Shown: positions 33,685 to 41,016 of the stretch, piece after piece
Layout of the letters: each line of letters opens with the position of its first letter
Position numbering within the stretch: the first letter of the stretch is position 1
From: Siphonobacter aquaeclarae
GTDB taxonomy: Bacteria; Bacteroidota; Bacteroidia; Cytophagales; Spirosomataceae
DNA length: 64,000 nt
Assembly (NCBI RefSeq): GCF_900103285.1
Contig: NZ_FNGS01000006.1
Location: 62,001 to 126,000, forward strand
Reading direction: 5' to 3'
Made by a program: the position numbers and the translations under genes
The notes under the pieces: model-generated
Told to the model about the DNA's origin: nothing
Seen by the model: the letters and a program-made list of their open reading frames with translations, nothing else
Databases searched by the model: none

Positions 33685-34857
33685 TTATTCGACGATATGT
33701 CCGGAAAAGCGGGCGCCATTGTCGAGAATTTCTCCGCCGGTCCGGTACCCCAGTCCGCAGCCTTCTCCCGCAAAAAATACGCCCGCCTGGTACCTGTTTC
33801 CTGCACTATCTACCGGAAACGCCACATATTCCTGATACACACGGGGTTGATCGTCGTAATCCCCTTCGGCGGAGGTTACGGGCTTTCCGTCTTTGTCCAG
33901 GATCTCCACGTTGGCCCCTTCCCGTCCAAACATAACTTTGGCAACGGACGGAATACCTGCCGGAGGAGTATTGTAGGTCGGAAGCAGCAACGGGTGTCCG
34001 GGATTACGTTCCCACAGTACTTTCAAAATTGCCTTTGACTGAAACAGGAGGGTATAGGCGGGGTTGATGATTACCGCCTTCCGGTTCCGGACGATTTGCG
34101 TGAGCAGGTCGGCGAGATCGGGTTCTTCCCACCCGATAAACTCCCAGGGTACCAGCTTGAACCAGAAGTCGAAGCGCTCGAAGTTTCCGTTTTGCGCATT
34201 TTGGCGGAAAATACCTTCGCTGGGTGAGAATTCGACGTCTTCCACATACGCATACTCCACGTCAAATCCGGCTTCTTTCGCGGCTTCACCCAGTACCTGC
34301 ACGTTGGTTTCGTCTTCGGGAAATCCCTGTAAAGTCGAGATCAGCAGGGTAGGCGTCAGGTCGGAATTCAGGTTGCGCAGCAGCTGGAAGTTTTCGACCA
34401 GCGATTCGTACAGGGTATTGAATTGGGAGGCTTCGTCGAGGCCGTTGGCCTTCAGATGCGCCCATTGCACGATTCCCGTTTCCGGTATACAGGTAGCCGT
34501 ATCGGCATTGAACTCAATCAGTTTAATCGGTTTCCCGTCAATACCGCCGGCAAAATCGAAACGCCCGTAAAGGTGCAGGTGCCGGTCGTCATCCCAGGAG
34601 AGGCGGATCAGTTCCTTCAGGTTGTCGGGAATACCCAGCTCGGCAAACCGGTCCTGGTCAATGACGGCCTGACCGGCATCGATAAAAAGTTCATAAAGAT
34701 CATTGGCGGCGTCGTAATACGCCTGTGCTTCCGCCTCGCTGACCACCACCAGGTCGTGAGTAAGGTAGGAAAGGGTATCCGTCCCCAGCATCCAGTCCCA
34801 GCCGACCTGCCGCAACTGCGATTCCGGGGAGAGGGGTAATGTCTTGATTTTGGGCAT
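33685..34857 (-). CDS. glutathionylspermidine synthase-like ATP-grasp ligase (YgiC type)
   Basis: 390-residue cytoplasmic ATP-grasp enzyme of the GSP_synth family, related to the synthetase half of E. coli Gss and to YgiC/YjfC. Visible family stretches: LSWDDDRHLHLYGRFDFA, IKLIEFNADTATCIPET, WFKLVPWEFIGWEEP, VIINPAYTLLFQSKAILKVLWE and the end GEGCGLGYRTGG. It would form an amide bond using ATP; for YgiC-type proteins the real substrate is not settled. The YgiB-like lipoprotein gene lies 12 bases upstream in the same transcript. Confidence 0.9.
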   Translation of the reverse strand: MPKIKTLPLSPESQLRQVGWDWMLGTDTLSYLTHDLVVVSEAEAQAYYDAANDLYELFIDAGQAVIDQDRFAELGIPDNLKELIRLSWDDDRHLHLYGRFDFAGGIDGKPIKLIEFNADTATCIPETGIVQWAHLKANGLDEASQFNTLYESLVENFQLLRNLNSDLTPTLLISTLQGFPEDETNVQVLGEAAKEAGFDVEYAYVEDVEFSPSEGIFRQNAQNGNFERFDFWFKLVPWEFIGWEEPDLADLLTQIVRNRKAVIINPAYTLLFQSKAILKVLWERNPGHPLLLPTYNTPPAGIPSVAKVMFGREGANVEILDKDGKPVTSAEGDYDDQPRVYQEYVAFPVDSAGNRYQAGVFFAGEGCGLGYRTGGEILDNGARFSGHIVE

Positions 34858-34869
34858 GTTGTTTGTCGG

Positions 34870-35487
34870 TTATCCGCCAAAGCCGTTGCTCCGGCTACGA
34901 CTGAAAAATCCGCTGCGACCACTCGACGGCCGGGTTACCTTTACCCGGTGAGTACTGGCGGAACTACGTACTTCGTCGTGCACGCGGTTAGCCCGTGCAT
35001 AGGTAGCGGGGTTGGAATAAAACCGGGAACGATCCTGTTCGCGGTTGTAATATTGCTGATACACCTGGTTGTTGGACTGTCTCCCGATAAAATACCCGAT
35101 ACCGCCCCAGAGCAGGGCGCTGCCCAGGCCGCTGTGGTGCTGGGTATGGTAGGAGGGGTTGTTGACTACCTCCCTGTCGATCAGGGCTTTGGAAGCCGCA
35201 AGGGTCAGGGTGTCGCGGTGTCCGTCGTAATACCGGACAATCGCGCGGGAGCTGTCTGCCGGAACGGATACTTCGTCCGTGATCCGGAATTCGCCGGGGC
35301 TGATTTCCGAGATATAGGTACGCACGCCTTTGCCGTACCGGGTCTGGTCTTCGTAGGTCGTTTCGGTCGACGAGCCGCCGCATCCCTGCAACGCCACGCC
35401 TCCGCTCAGGAGGGCGAGGGCGAGCGTGCCGCCGATGGCGATGTCTTTGGTTTTTCGGATGAACGAACCTTGTCTGGAGGGTGTCAT
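34870..35487 (-). CDS. YgiB-like lipoprotein
   Basis: 205-residue envelope protein with a hydrophobic helix and Cys36 in a lipobox-like site (GGVALQGC). A middle segment (about 60-110) is mainly beta; then a small hydrophobic Gly segment GLGSALLWGGIGYFIGRQ and a polar Ser/Arg-rich tail ending in NGFGG. This order (lipoprotein signal, Gly-rich helix with GR, Ser-rich tail with GGF) matches E. coli YgiB (DUF1190), and its partner gene is a YgiC-type ligase, so the pair parallels ygiBC. Sequence identity appears low; the link is by architecture and context. Confidence 0.7.
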   Translation of the reverse strand: MTPSRQGSFIRKTKDIAIGGTLALALLSGGVALQGCGGSSTETTYEDQTRYGKGVRTYISEISPGEFRITDEVSVPADSSRAIVRYYDGHRDTLTLAASKALIDREVVNNPSYHTQHHSGLGSALLWGGIGYFIGRQSNNQVYQQYYNREQDRSRFYSNPATYARANRVHDEVRSSASTHRVKVTRPSSGRSGFFSRSRSNGFGG

Positions 35488-35588
35488 GGTGTGTGATTCC
35501 GGATGAGTGACGGGTCAAAGATGAAACAGAGACCCGGGAAAACGGCGCTTACTTCGGATATGTGGTAAATTCCCGGACAGGATATCCG

Positions 35589-35596
35589 TATTTTAG
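35589..35596 (+). promoter_or_regulatory. possible -7 element of the DVDDT protein gene
   Basis: TATTTTAG, one mismatch to TAnnTTTG. If used, the transcript would begin close to an upstream ATG at 35600, favouring the second ATG at 35633 as the start. Confidence 0.3.
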
Positions 35597-35632
35597 CGGA
35601 TGAGCCCCGACGACCGGGCGGGTATTGTGTAC

Positions 35633-36811
35633 ATGAAGGACTTACTTTCCCTGCTGATTGAAGAAATAGCCGGCTGCCAGTCGACCGGTGATCGGTATTA
35701 CCCTGCCGGGCTGTTTCCCTCCCGCCGGGAGAAGAGAATCCTGGGGTATGTCCGGGAGGATTCCAATATCTTCTTTACGGCGATAACGGTTTTTACGCTC
35801 AATGATATTCGTCCGTTTCTCGGAGCGGAGGATCAGGTAAAGGTCGCGGAAATCGCTGCCAAAGCAGCTGCCACCTATGAATTATACCGGAACAAAAACG
35901 GACTCGCCACCTATAACTTCTACCAGACCGATCCGTCCAATCACTTTCCCAACGGGCATATCATGCGCAAAACCCGGCATTTCAAACTGCCGGATGATGT
36001 GGACGATACCGTCATGCTCTACCTGATTACGCCCCGTACCTGGGAAGAGAATGAATGGCTGAAAGAAAAACTCCGCGCGCATGCCAATACCGTAAAAGGC
36101 TGGGTACGAACGGGACCGGATATGTTTCGGAACAAAAAGATCTATTCAACCTGGTTCGGAGAGAAGATGCCGATAGATTTTGACGCCAGTACGCTGTCCA
36201 ATGTCTTGCTGTGGGTATGCCGGAATCAGTTGCCGCTCGATGAATTCGATTACGATGTCCTGGACTTTATCCGTCACTCGGTCAAATCCGGAGACTACCT
36301 CACCCGACCGCTCGAAGTATCGGCGTATTACGCCACCACGCCGTTGATCATGTACCACATCGGCCGGCTGATGGCCGAATATCCGGTCCTGAACGACTGC
36401 CGGAAGCGTTTTCTGAAAGACCTGAAACACTGGCTTTCCGAACAGAAAATCAGCTGGATGGACCGTATCATGCTCAATACCACCCTGCTGCGGCTGGGCG
36501 AAAAAGCCGAAAAGCTCGTTCCGGACCATGCTACGGTCACAGATATCCGGAAATGGTCGGCGCATCACTGCTTTTCCATTGCGCCGATTCTCAACTATTA
36601 TCCCCAAACCCGCTGGCTGACCGGCTGGAAACTCAGCCATATCAACTGGGTATGCGATGCGCATTCGCTGACGCTGGTGGCCGAGTACCTTGCACTGCGG
36701 TCCGGAAAAAGACATACCAGTGGCGGGGAAACGGCATCCCGCGTCCCCGCCACCGGAGCGGCTAAGCGCCGCCGAGGAACTGACGGAGGTAGTTCCGCGA
36801 CGTCAGAATAG
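35633..36811 (+). CDS. unknown protein with DxDDT motif, alpha/alpha-toroid (terpene-cyclase-like) candidate
   Basis: 392-residue soluble protein (403 if ATG 35600 is used). No signal peptide. It is mostly helical and contains PDDVDDTVM at residues 120-128, which matches the D-x-D-D-T catalytic motif of class II terpene/squalene-hopene cyclases; the C-terminal half is rich in Trp and aromatic residues (ILNYYPQTRWLTGWKLSHINW). It is shorter than known two-domain class II cyclases and lacks obvious QW repeats. The family is unfamiliar to me; cyclase activity is only a hypothesis. Its last 50 bases overlap the converging TIM-barrel gene, and its C-terminal 35 residues look like unselected sequence. 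Confidence 0.75.
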   Translation: MKDLLSLLIEEIAGCQSTGDRYYPAGLFPSRREKRILGYVREDSNIFFTAITVFTLNDIRPFLGAEDQVKVAEIAAKAAATYELYRNKNGLATYNFYQTDPSNHFPNGHIMRKTRHFKLPDDVDDTVMLYLITPRTWEENEWLKEKLRAHANTVKGWVRTGPDMFRNKKIYSTWFGEKMPIDFDASTLSNVLLWVCRNQLPLDEFDYDVLDFIRHSVKSGDYLTRPLEVSAYYATTPLIMYHIGRLMAEYPVLNDCRKRFLKDLKHWLSEQKISWMDRIMLNTTLLRLGEKAEKLVPDHATVTDIRKWSAHHCFSIAPILNYYPQTRWLTGWKLSHINWVCDAHSLTLVAEYLALRSGKRHTSGGETASRVPATGAAKRRRGTDGGSSATSE

Positions 36812-37688
36812 CCGCCTGAACATCCTGCAGGTTTCCTTCATAAGCTTTGTCTTCGACTTCGATGACAACGGGCCCTCGGTAGCGTACGTCGGTCAGCGCG
36901 GCGAAAAAGCCCCGCCAGTTAACGTCTCCGAGGCCCGGAAGCTTCGGCGAGTGATATTCCAGCGGATTGGCCATGATGCCGACGCGGTTGAGCTTGTCGC
37001 GGTACACTTTCACGTCCTTCAGGTGAATGTGATGCAACCGGTCTTTGTAGTCGTAAATCGGACGTACTTCATCCATCATCTGCCAGACGAGATGGCTCGG
37101 ATCGTAGTTCAGACCGAAGATCGGCGAGGGGATAATTTCGAATAGTTTATCCCAGATGGCCGGCGTGGTGGCGAGGTTTTTGCCGCCCGGCCATTCGTCG
37201 TCCGTAAACCACATCGGGCAGTTTTCAATCCCGATTTTAACGTTGTATTCTTCGGCTACGCGGACAATCGCCGGCCAGTGCTCGGCGAACAGCTTCAGGT
37301 TTTCGGTGACCGACAGTTTCGGATTCCGGCCGATGAACGTATTCACCACCGGTACTTTCAGTGCCGCTGCTGCCTTGATGATTTTTTTGATGTGTTCGCG
37401 GTAAAATTCCGCCTTTTCCGGGTCCGGGTCGAGGGGATTGGGGTAGTAACCCAGGCCGGAAATGTTGACCCGGTACTCCTTGAGGCGGTGCCGGATATCG
37501 TTGACTTCGTCGGTCGTGAGGGCGGCGACATCAATGTGTGATACCCCTGCGTACCGCCGGGAATCGCTGTTGTCTTTCGGCCAGCACATCACTTCCACGC
37601 ACCTGAAGCCATGCTGCGAAGCGAATTTGAGGACGTTTTCGAGGTTGTAATCAGCCAGAATGGCCGATACGAAGCCGAGGTCAAGCAT
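36762..37688 (-). CDS. sugar phosphate isomerase/epimerase-family TIM barrel
   Basis: 308-residue cytosolic protein of the xylose-isomerase-like TIM-barrel superfamily (AP endonuclease 2 fold). Visible metal-ligand stretches: IGIENCPMWF (Glu), GLNYDPSHLVWQ (Asp/His), HHIHLKDVKVY (His) and VVIEVEDKAYEG (Glu). It probably isomerises or epimerises a keto sugar or cyclitol. It is the third gene of the ypdA-deoC operon, 12 bases after deoC. Substrate unknown. Confidence 0.9.
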   Translation of the reverse strand: MLDLGFVSAILADYNLENVLKFASQHGFRCVEVMCWPKDNSDSRRYAGVSHIDVAALTTDEVNDIRHRLKEYRVNISGLGYYPNPLDPDPEKAEFYREHIKKIIKAAAALKVPVVNTFIGRNPKLSVTENLKLFAEHWPAIVRVAEEYNVKIGIENCPMWFTDDEWPGGKNLATTPAIWDKLFEIIPSPIFGLNYDPSHLVWQMMDEVRPIYDYKDRLHHIHLKDVKVYRDKLNRVGIMANPLEYHSPKLPGLGDVNWRGFFAALTDVRYRGPVVIEVEDKAYEGNLQDVQAAILTSRNYLRQFLGGA

Positions 37689-37700
37689 ACTTTTAAGCGG

Positions 37701-38390
37701 TTACGTGATGGATTGTTTGCGGGCTTCTTCCAGAATAGTGACCGTTGAACTGGTACCAATCCGGGCGACGCCCATTTCCCGGAGCGCCAGTGCAGCCTCC
37801 AGTGTCCGGATACCTCCCGACGCCTTGACGCGAACGCCTTCGCCGGCATGCGCGAGCATCAGCGCGAGGTCTTCCGGAGTGGCGCCGCGGTATGCAGCGC
37901 CGTCCGGCTTCGGAAAGCCGAAACCGGTTGAGGTTTTAATGAATTCAACATGCCGGCAGAGCGTGCAGAGACGAATCTTCTGCGCGTCGGTCAGGTAGTC
38001 GTTTTCAAAAATGACTTTCAAAATAGCCCCGTTTTCGCGGCAGGTCTGGTGGAGCGCGTTGATTTCAGCACTTACATAGGTCCAGTCTCCGCCGAGTACT
38101 TTTCCGAGGTTGACGACCATGTCTATTTCCGTAGCTCCGTCACGAATGGCTTGCAGGGTTTCCGCGATCTTGATGGATGTCGCGTTACTGCCATGCGGAA
38201 AACCGATGACCGTACATACCGCTACATTGCTACCGGCCAGCAGGCGCGCGGCCAGCGGCACGGCATAAGGCTTGATGCATACTGCCGCAACGCCGTAGTC
38301 CAGGGCGGTACGGCAACCGGCCTCCAGCTCCGTATCCGTCAGCAGCGGAGAGAGCAACGCGTGATCGATGAGTCGGGCCAGTGGCGTCAT
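37701..38390 (-). CDS. deoC: deoxyribose-phosphate aldolase
   Basis: 229-residue cytosolic class I aldolase that splits 2-deoxyribose 5-phosphate into acetaldehyde and glyceraldehyde 3-phosphate in nucleoside breakdown. Schiff-base Lys in FIKTSTGFG and the second active-site Lys in VRVKASGGIRT; Asp in TEIDMVVNLG. Length is normal. Its start overlaps the ypdA stop by 4 bases. Confidence 0.97.
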   Translation of the reverse strand: MTPLARLIDHALLSPLLTDTELEAGCRTALDYGVAAVCIKPYAVPLAARLLAGSNVAVCTVIGFPHGSNATSIKIAETLQAIRDGATEIDMVVNLGKVLGGDWTYVSAEINALHQTCRENGAILKVIFENDYLTDAQKIRLCTLCRHVEFIKTSTGFGFPKPDGAAYRGATPEDLALMLAHAGEGVRVKASGGIRTLEAALALREMGVARIGTSSTVTILEEARKQSIT

Positions 38391-39355
38391 GCGGATTGTA
38401 TCTGGGAAAGGATATGGCCGATGATCTTTTCGGCATGTATTCGGGAGTTTTCAATAAACCAGACGTGCGTATCCATCCCGCCGCAGACAACGCCGGCCAG
38501 GTATAATCCGGGCAGGTTGGTTTCCTGGGTGTCGGGGTCGTAGGTCGGATAGCGTTTTTCATCTTCTGACAGGGTAATACCGGCCTGTTCGAGAAACGAG
38601 AAGTTCGGCTGGTAGCCCGTTGCAGCTACTACGAAATCATTTGGTATTGTAATCAGGCCGTCCGGCGTCCGGATGTCGGCTTCTGTTTCGCGCACCGCAA
38701 CGAGATGCGAATGAAAGTAGGCCCGGATGGAACCTTCCGCAATCCGGTTCTCGATATCAGGCTTGACCCAGTACTTCACCCTCCGGCCGATCTCGCCTTC
38801 CCGGATCACCATCGTCACCTCGGCGCCTTTACGGTAGGTTTCAAGTGCGGCGTCGACCGAGGAGTTATTGGCGCCTACCACAATGACCTTCATACCGGCG
38901 TAAAAATGCGGCTCCTGGTAGTAATGGGTTACTTTCGGAAGGTCTTCTCCGGGAATATTCAACAGATTCGGAATATCGTAGAAACCCGTCGCGATGATGA
39001 CGCGGGGAGCGTGATAGGTACCTTTCAGGGTACGGACGGAATAGCCGTTTTCCCGCTCAATGGCTTCGACTTGTTCAAACAACCGGATATTCAGCTTGTA
39101 TGAAAAAGCCACCCGCCGGTAGTATTCCAGGGCTTCGGGCCGGGTGGGCTTGGCATTATTGGAGACGAAGGGCACACCGCCGATTTCGAGGCGGTCGCTC
39201 GTCGAAAAAAATGTCATATTGGCCGGATACCGGTAAAGGGAGTTGACCAGACAGCCTTTTTCCAGAATCACGTAGTTCAATCCGTGCTTCTTTGCCTCCA
39301 GGCCACAGGCCAGGCCGATCGGCCCGCCTCCGATGATGATCAGATCCAGGTTCAT
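38387..39355 (-). CDS. ypdA: YpdA-family bacillithiol disulfide reductase (putative)
   Basis: 322-residue flavoprotein of the single-component thioredoxin-reductase-like type without a redox CxxC. FAD-binding GGGPIGLA at residues 9-16, NAD(P)-binding VVGANNSSVDAALE, and the FAD C-terminal motif GLYLAGVV. The start DLIIIGGGPIGLACGLEAKK is characteristic of YpdA/Bdr, which reduces oxidised bacillithiol, so the organism may use this thiol. First gene of a ypdA-deoC-TIM barrel operon. A -7 element lies only 4 bases before the ATG, suggesting a leaderless mRNA. Confidence 0.9.
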   Translation of the reverse strand: MNLDLIIIGGGPIGLACGLEAKKHGLNYVILEKGCLVNSLYRYPANMTFFSTSDRLEIGGVPFVSNNAKPTRPEALEYYRRVAFSYKLNIRLFEQVEAIERENGYSVRTLKGTYHAPRVIIATGFYDIPNLLNIPGEDLPKVTHYYQEPHFYAGMKVIVVGANNSSVDAALETYRKGAEVTMVIREGEIGRRVKYWVKPDIENRIAEGSIRAYFHSHLVAVRETEADIRTPDGLITIPNDFVVAATGYQPNFSFLEQAGITLSEDEKRYPTYDPDTQETNLPGLYLAGVVCGGMDTHVWFIENSRIHAEKIIGHILSQIQSA

Positions 39356-39359
39356 GTGT

Positions 39360-39367
39360 CAAAAATA
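39360..39367 (-). promoter_or_regulatory. -7 promoter element directly before ypdA
   Basis: Minus-strand TATTTTTG (exact TAnnTTTG) followed by ACAC and then the ATG of ypdA. Transcription from it would start at or a base or two before the start codon. Confidence 0.5.
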
Positions 39368-39594
39368 GGGACTGAAGGGAGAAGTCCCTCAGGAAAGGAA
39401 TAGTTCGGATGATCCGGGTTTCTTCCTGTCAGAGACAAACATAACCAGGGCCGGGTGATGGAAAAATGATATTGGTTAGGCTCGGAATCGAATAATTTCC
39501 GCAGGAATAGGAGACGGAATACTGAATGCAGCAAAACCAGGAAGGGAAGCCGGTGGCCGGAGATAGAACGAGGCGGATAATAGGCCCGTCTGAA

Positions 39595-39632
39595 AACCAA
39601 AAGACCTCACCGGAGGGCGAGGTCTTTTGGTT
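39595..39632 (-). terminator. terminator of the first lipoprotein gene
   Basis: 14-bp perfect stem AACCAAAAGACCTC / GAGGTCTTTTGGTT with 10-base loop, about 13 bases after the stop of the minus-strand lipoprotein gene. The remaining part of the 290-base gap to ypdA shows nothing else. Confidence 0.85.
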
Positions 39633-39645
39633 CAATAAGTTGCTA

Positions 39646-40170
39646 TTACTTCACAGTGAAGTTGCCTTGTACAGAGAATTTTTTTGACTTAGAGATGTCA
39701 ACTTTGATAGCACTGAAATACGTTGAAGCCAGCTCATAAACAAACCGTTGATCTTCGGTGTAGTCTTCTGGTTTTTTCGTCAAATCAAGTTCTTCGCCGG
39801 ACTTAATTGTCAGTTTTTTGCTTTCAAGACTTACAATGCTGATGTACTCTACATCCGTAGACCCATCATAGGTAACCTTGATTTGCTTGTCGCTGAGTTC
39901 CCACTTTCCTGAATCACTCGATCCGTCTGAATCTTTAAAAACAAAAGAGCCGTTATCCTTAAATTCCCAGGTACTGGTGTCTGAGGGATCTGTCGGCAGA
40001 TTATAGGCCTTGCCATCCAGTACAAAATCGATACTGGTTGCTGTCCATACTTTCCCAATCAGATCGGCACGATTGACGGAAGGAGTAACATCGTCTTTTT
40101 TCTTCGAACAACTGGTGAAAACAAAAATAAAAAGGAGTGCAGGCAGGATAGAATAACGTAAAATGGACAT
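39646..40170 (-). CDS. lipocalin-like lipoprotein (paralogue A)
   Basis: 174-residue lipoprotein with Cys21 in FVFTSC. The mature part (LIGKVWTATSIDFVLDGKAY... WEFKDNGSFVFKDSDGSSD... GKWELSDKQIKVTYD) has the pattern of a small lipocalin-like beta-barrel of Bacteroidota. It is a paralogue of the next gene upstream (same length, same MSxLRYxxxPxLLFI start and KVWT.., LDLTKK, LDISK landmarks). Its base composition is visibly more AT-rich than neighbours. Function unknown; it has its own terminator. Confidence 0.85.
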   Translation of the reverse strand: MSILRYSILPALLFIFVFTSCSKKKDDVTPSVNRADLIGKVWTATSIDFVLDGKAYNLPTDPSDTSTWEFKDNGSFVFKDSDGSSDSGKWELSDKQIKVTYDGSTDVEYISIVSLESKKLTIKSGEELDLTKKPEDYTEDQRFVYELASTYFSAIKVDISKSKKFSVQGNFTVK

Positions 40171-40306
40171 AATAAGGGATTGGTTCGTGAGCCGCGAATA
40201 TGCAGGTTAAAAGAGCGGTTCGTCAAGTAAATTCACCAAAAATGTTTGAACGGTATCGGTTCCTTTTTCTCTTTTCCGGAGAAATACTTAGAAGAGATAG
40301 TACAAA

Positions 40307-40334
40307 AAAAGTCCGTCACATGTGACGGACTTTT
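40307..40334 (-). terminator. perfect 28-bp palindrome terminator
   Basis: AAAAGTCCGTCACA followed directly by its reverse complement, with three more A upstream that read as T on the minus strand. It lies 16 bases after the stop of paralogue B. Confidence 0.85.
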
Positions 40335-40349
40335 CCGAAAAAAAACGGA

Positions 40350-40871
40350 TTATTTAACGACCAACGTCGCGTTTATAGCCAGTTTTCTGTTTTTTGAAAT
40401 ATCCAGATTAAGGCGGTCGAGGTAATGATTCGCCATCGTGAAATAGGTAAGTTCCGACGGCGTATAGGCCTCTTCTTTTTTTGTAAGATCCAGATTTTCA
40501 ATCAGGTTTAGTACCAGTGTTCGGTCTTCCAGCCGCGTAATAGTCAGGTAGTCAACAGCTGTACTTTCTTCATAGCGGAGTTTAATCCGGTTGCCGCTCA
40601 GCTCCCAGGTACCCTGTTCGGTTTTGCCGTCTTCGTCGGTTGTGCGGTAGGTGCCATCTTTCCGGAATAACCAGTTTCCGGTAGCGCCCGGCGTTTTTTC
40701 GGAATAGGTTTTTCCATCCAGCACGAAATCCACCTGATTGGATGTCCATACTTTTTCGACCAGATCGGCCTGGCCGGCAAGCGGAGAAGGGTCGTCCTTT
40801 TTTGCAGAACAGCCCGTCATCACCCAGATAAACAACAGCGAAGGAAATAAACGATAACGTAGAAAGGACAT
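40350..40871 (-). CDS. lipocalin-like lipoprotein (paralogue B)
   Basis: 173-residue lipoprotein with Cys21 in WVMTGC and the same layout as the following gene: KVWTSNQVDFVLDGKTY, NWLFRKDGTYRTTDEDG, GTWELSGNRIKLRYEES, ENLDLTKK and LDISKNRKLAIN. The two genes are a tandem duplication that has diverged; each keeps its own terminator. Base composition is closer to the genome than that of paralogue A. Probably surface or periplasmic ligand-binding; ligand unknown. Confidence 0.85.
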   Translation of the reverse strand: MSFLRYRLFPSLLFIWVMTGCSAKKDDPSPLAGQADLVEKVWTSNQVDFVLDGKTYSEKTPGATGNWLFRKDGTYRTTDEDGKTEQGTWELSGNRIKLRYEESTAVDYLTITRLEDRTLVLNLIENLDLTKKEEAYTPSELTYFTMANHYLDRLNLDISKNRKLAINATLVVK

Positions 40872-40980
40872 AGCGGATCGCGTCTTACCGCGCGAAGATG
40901 GCTTGTAAAGAATCAGGAAAGCAACAAACCAGCCCGTTAAAAACTGTTAACACGGTGAACAGGCCGTCGCTGCAGAACAA

Positions 40981-41010
40981 AAAAAGAGTCGCCCGGAGAC
41001 GACTCTTTTT
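40981..41010 (-). terminator. terminator of the M3 peptidase gene
   Basis: 11-bp stem AAAAAGAGTCG / CGACTCTTTTT with 8-base loop and T-run on the minus strand, 7 bases after the stop. Confidence 0.9.
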
Positions 41011-41016
41011 CATCGA

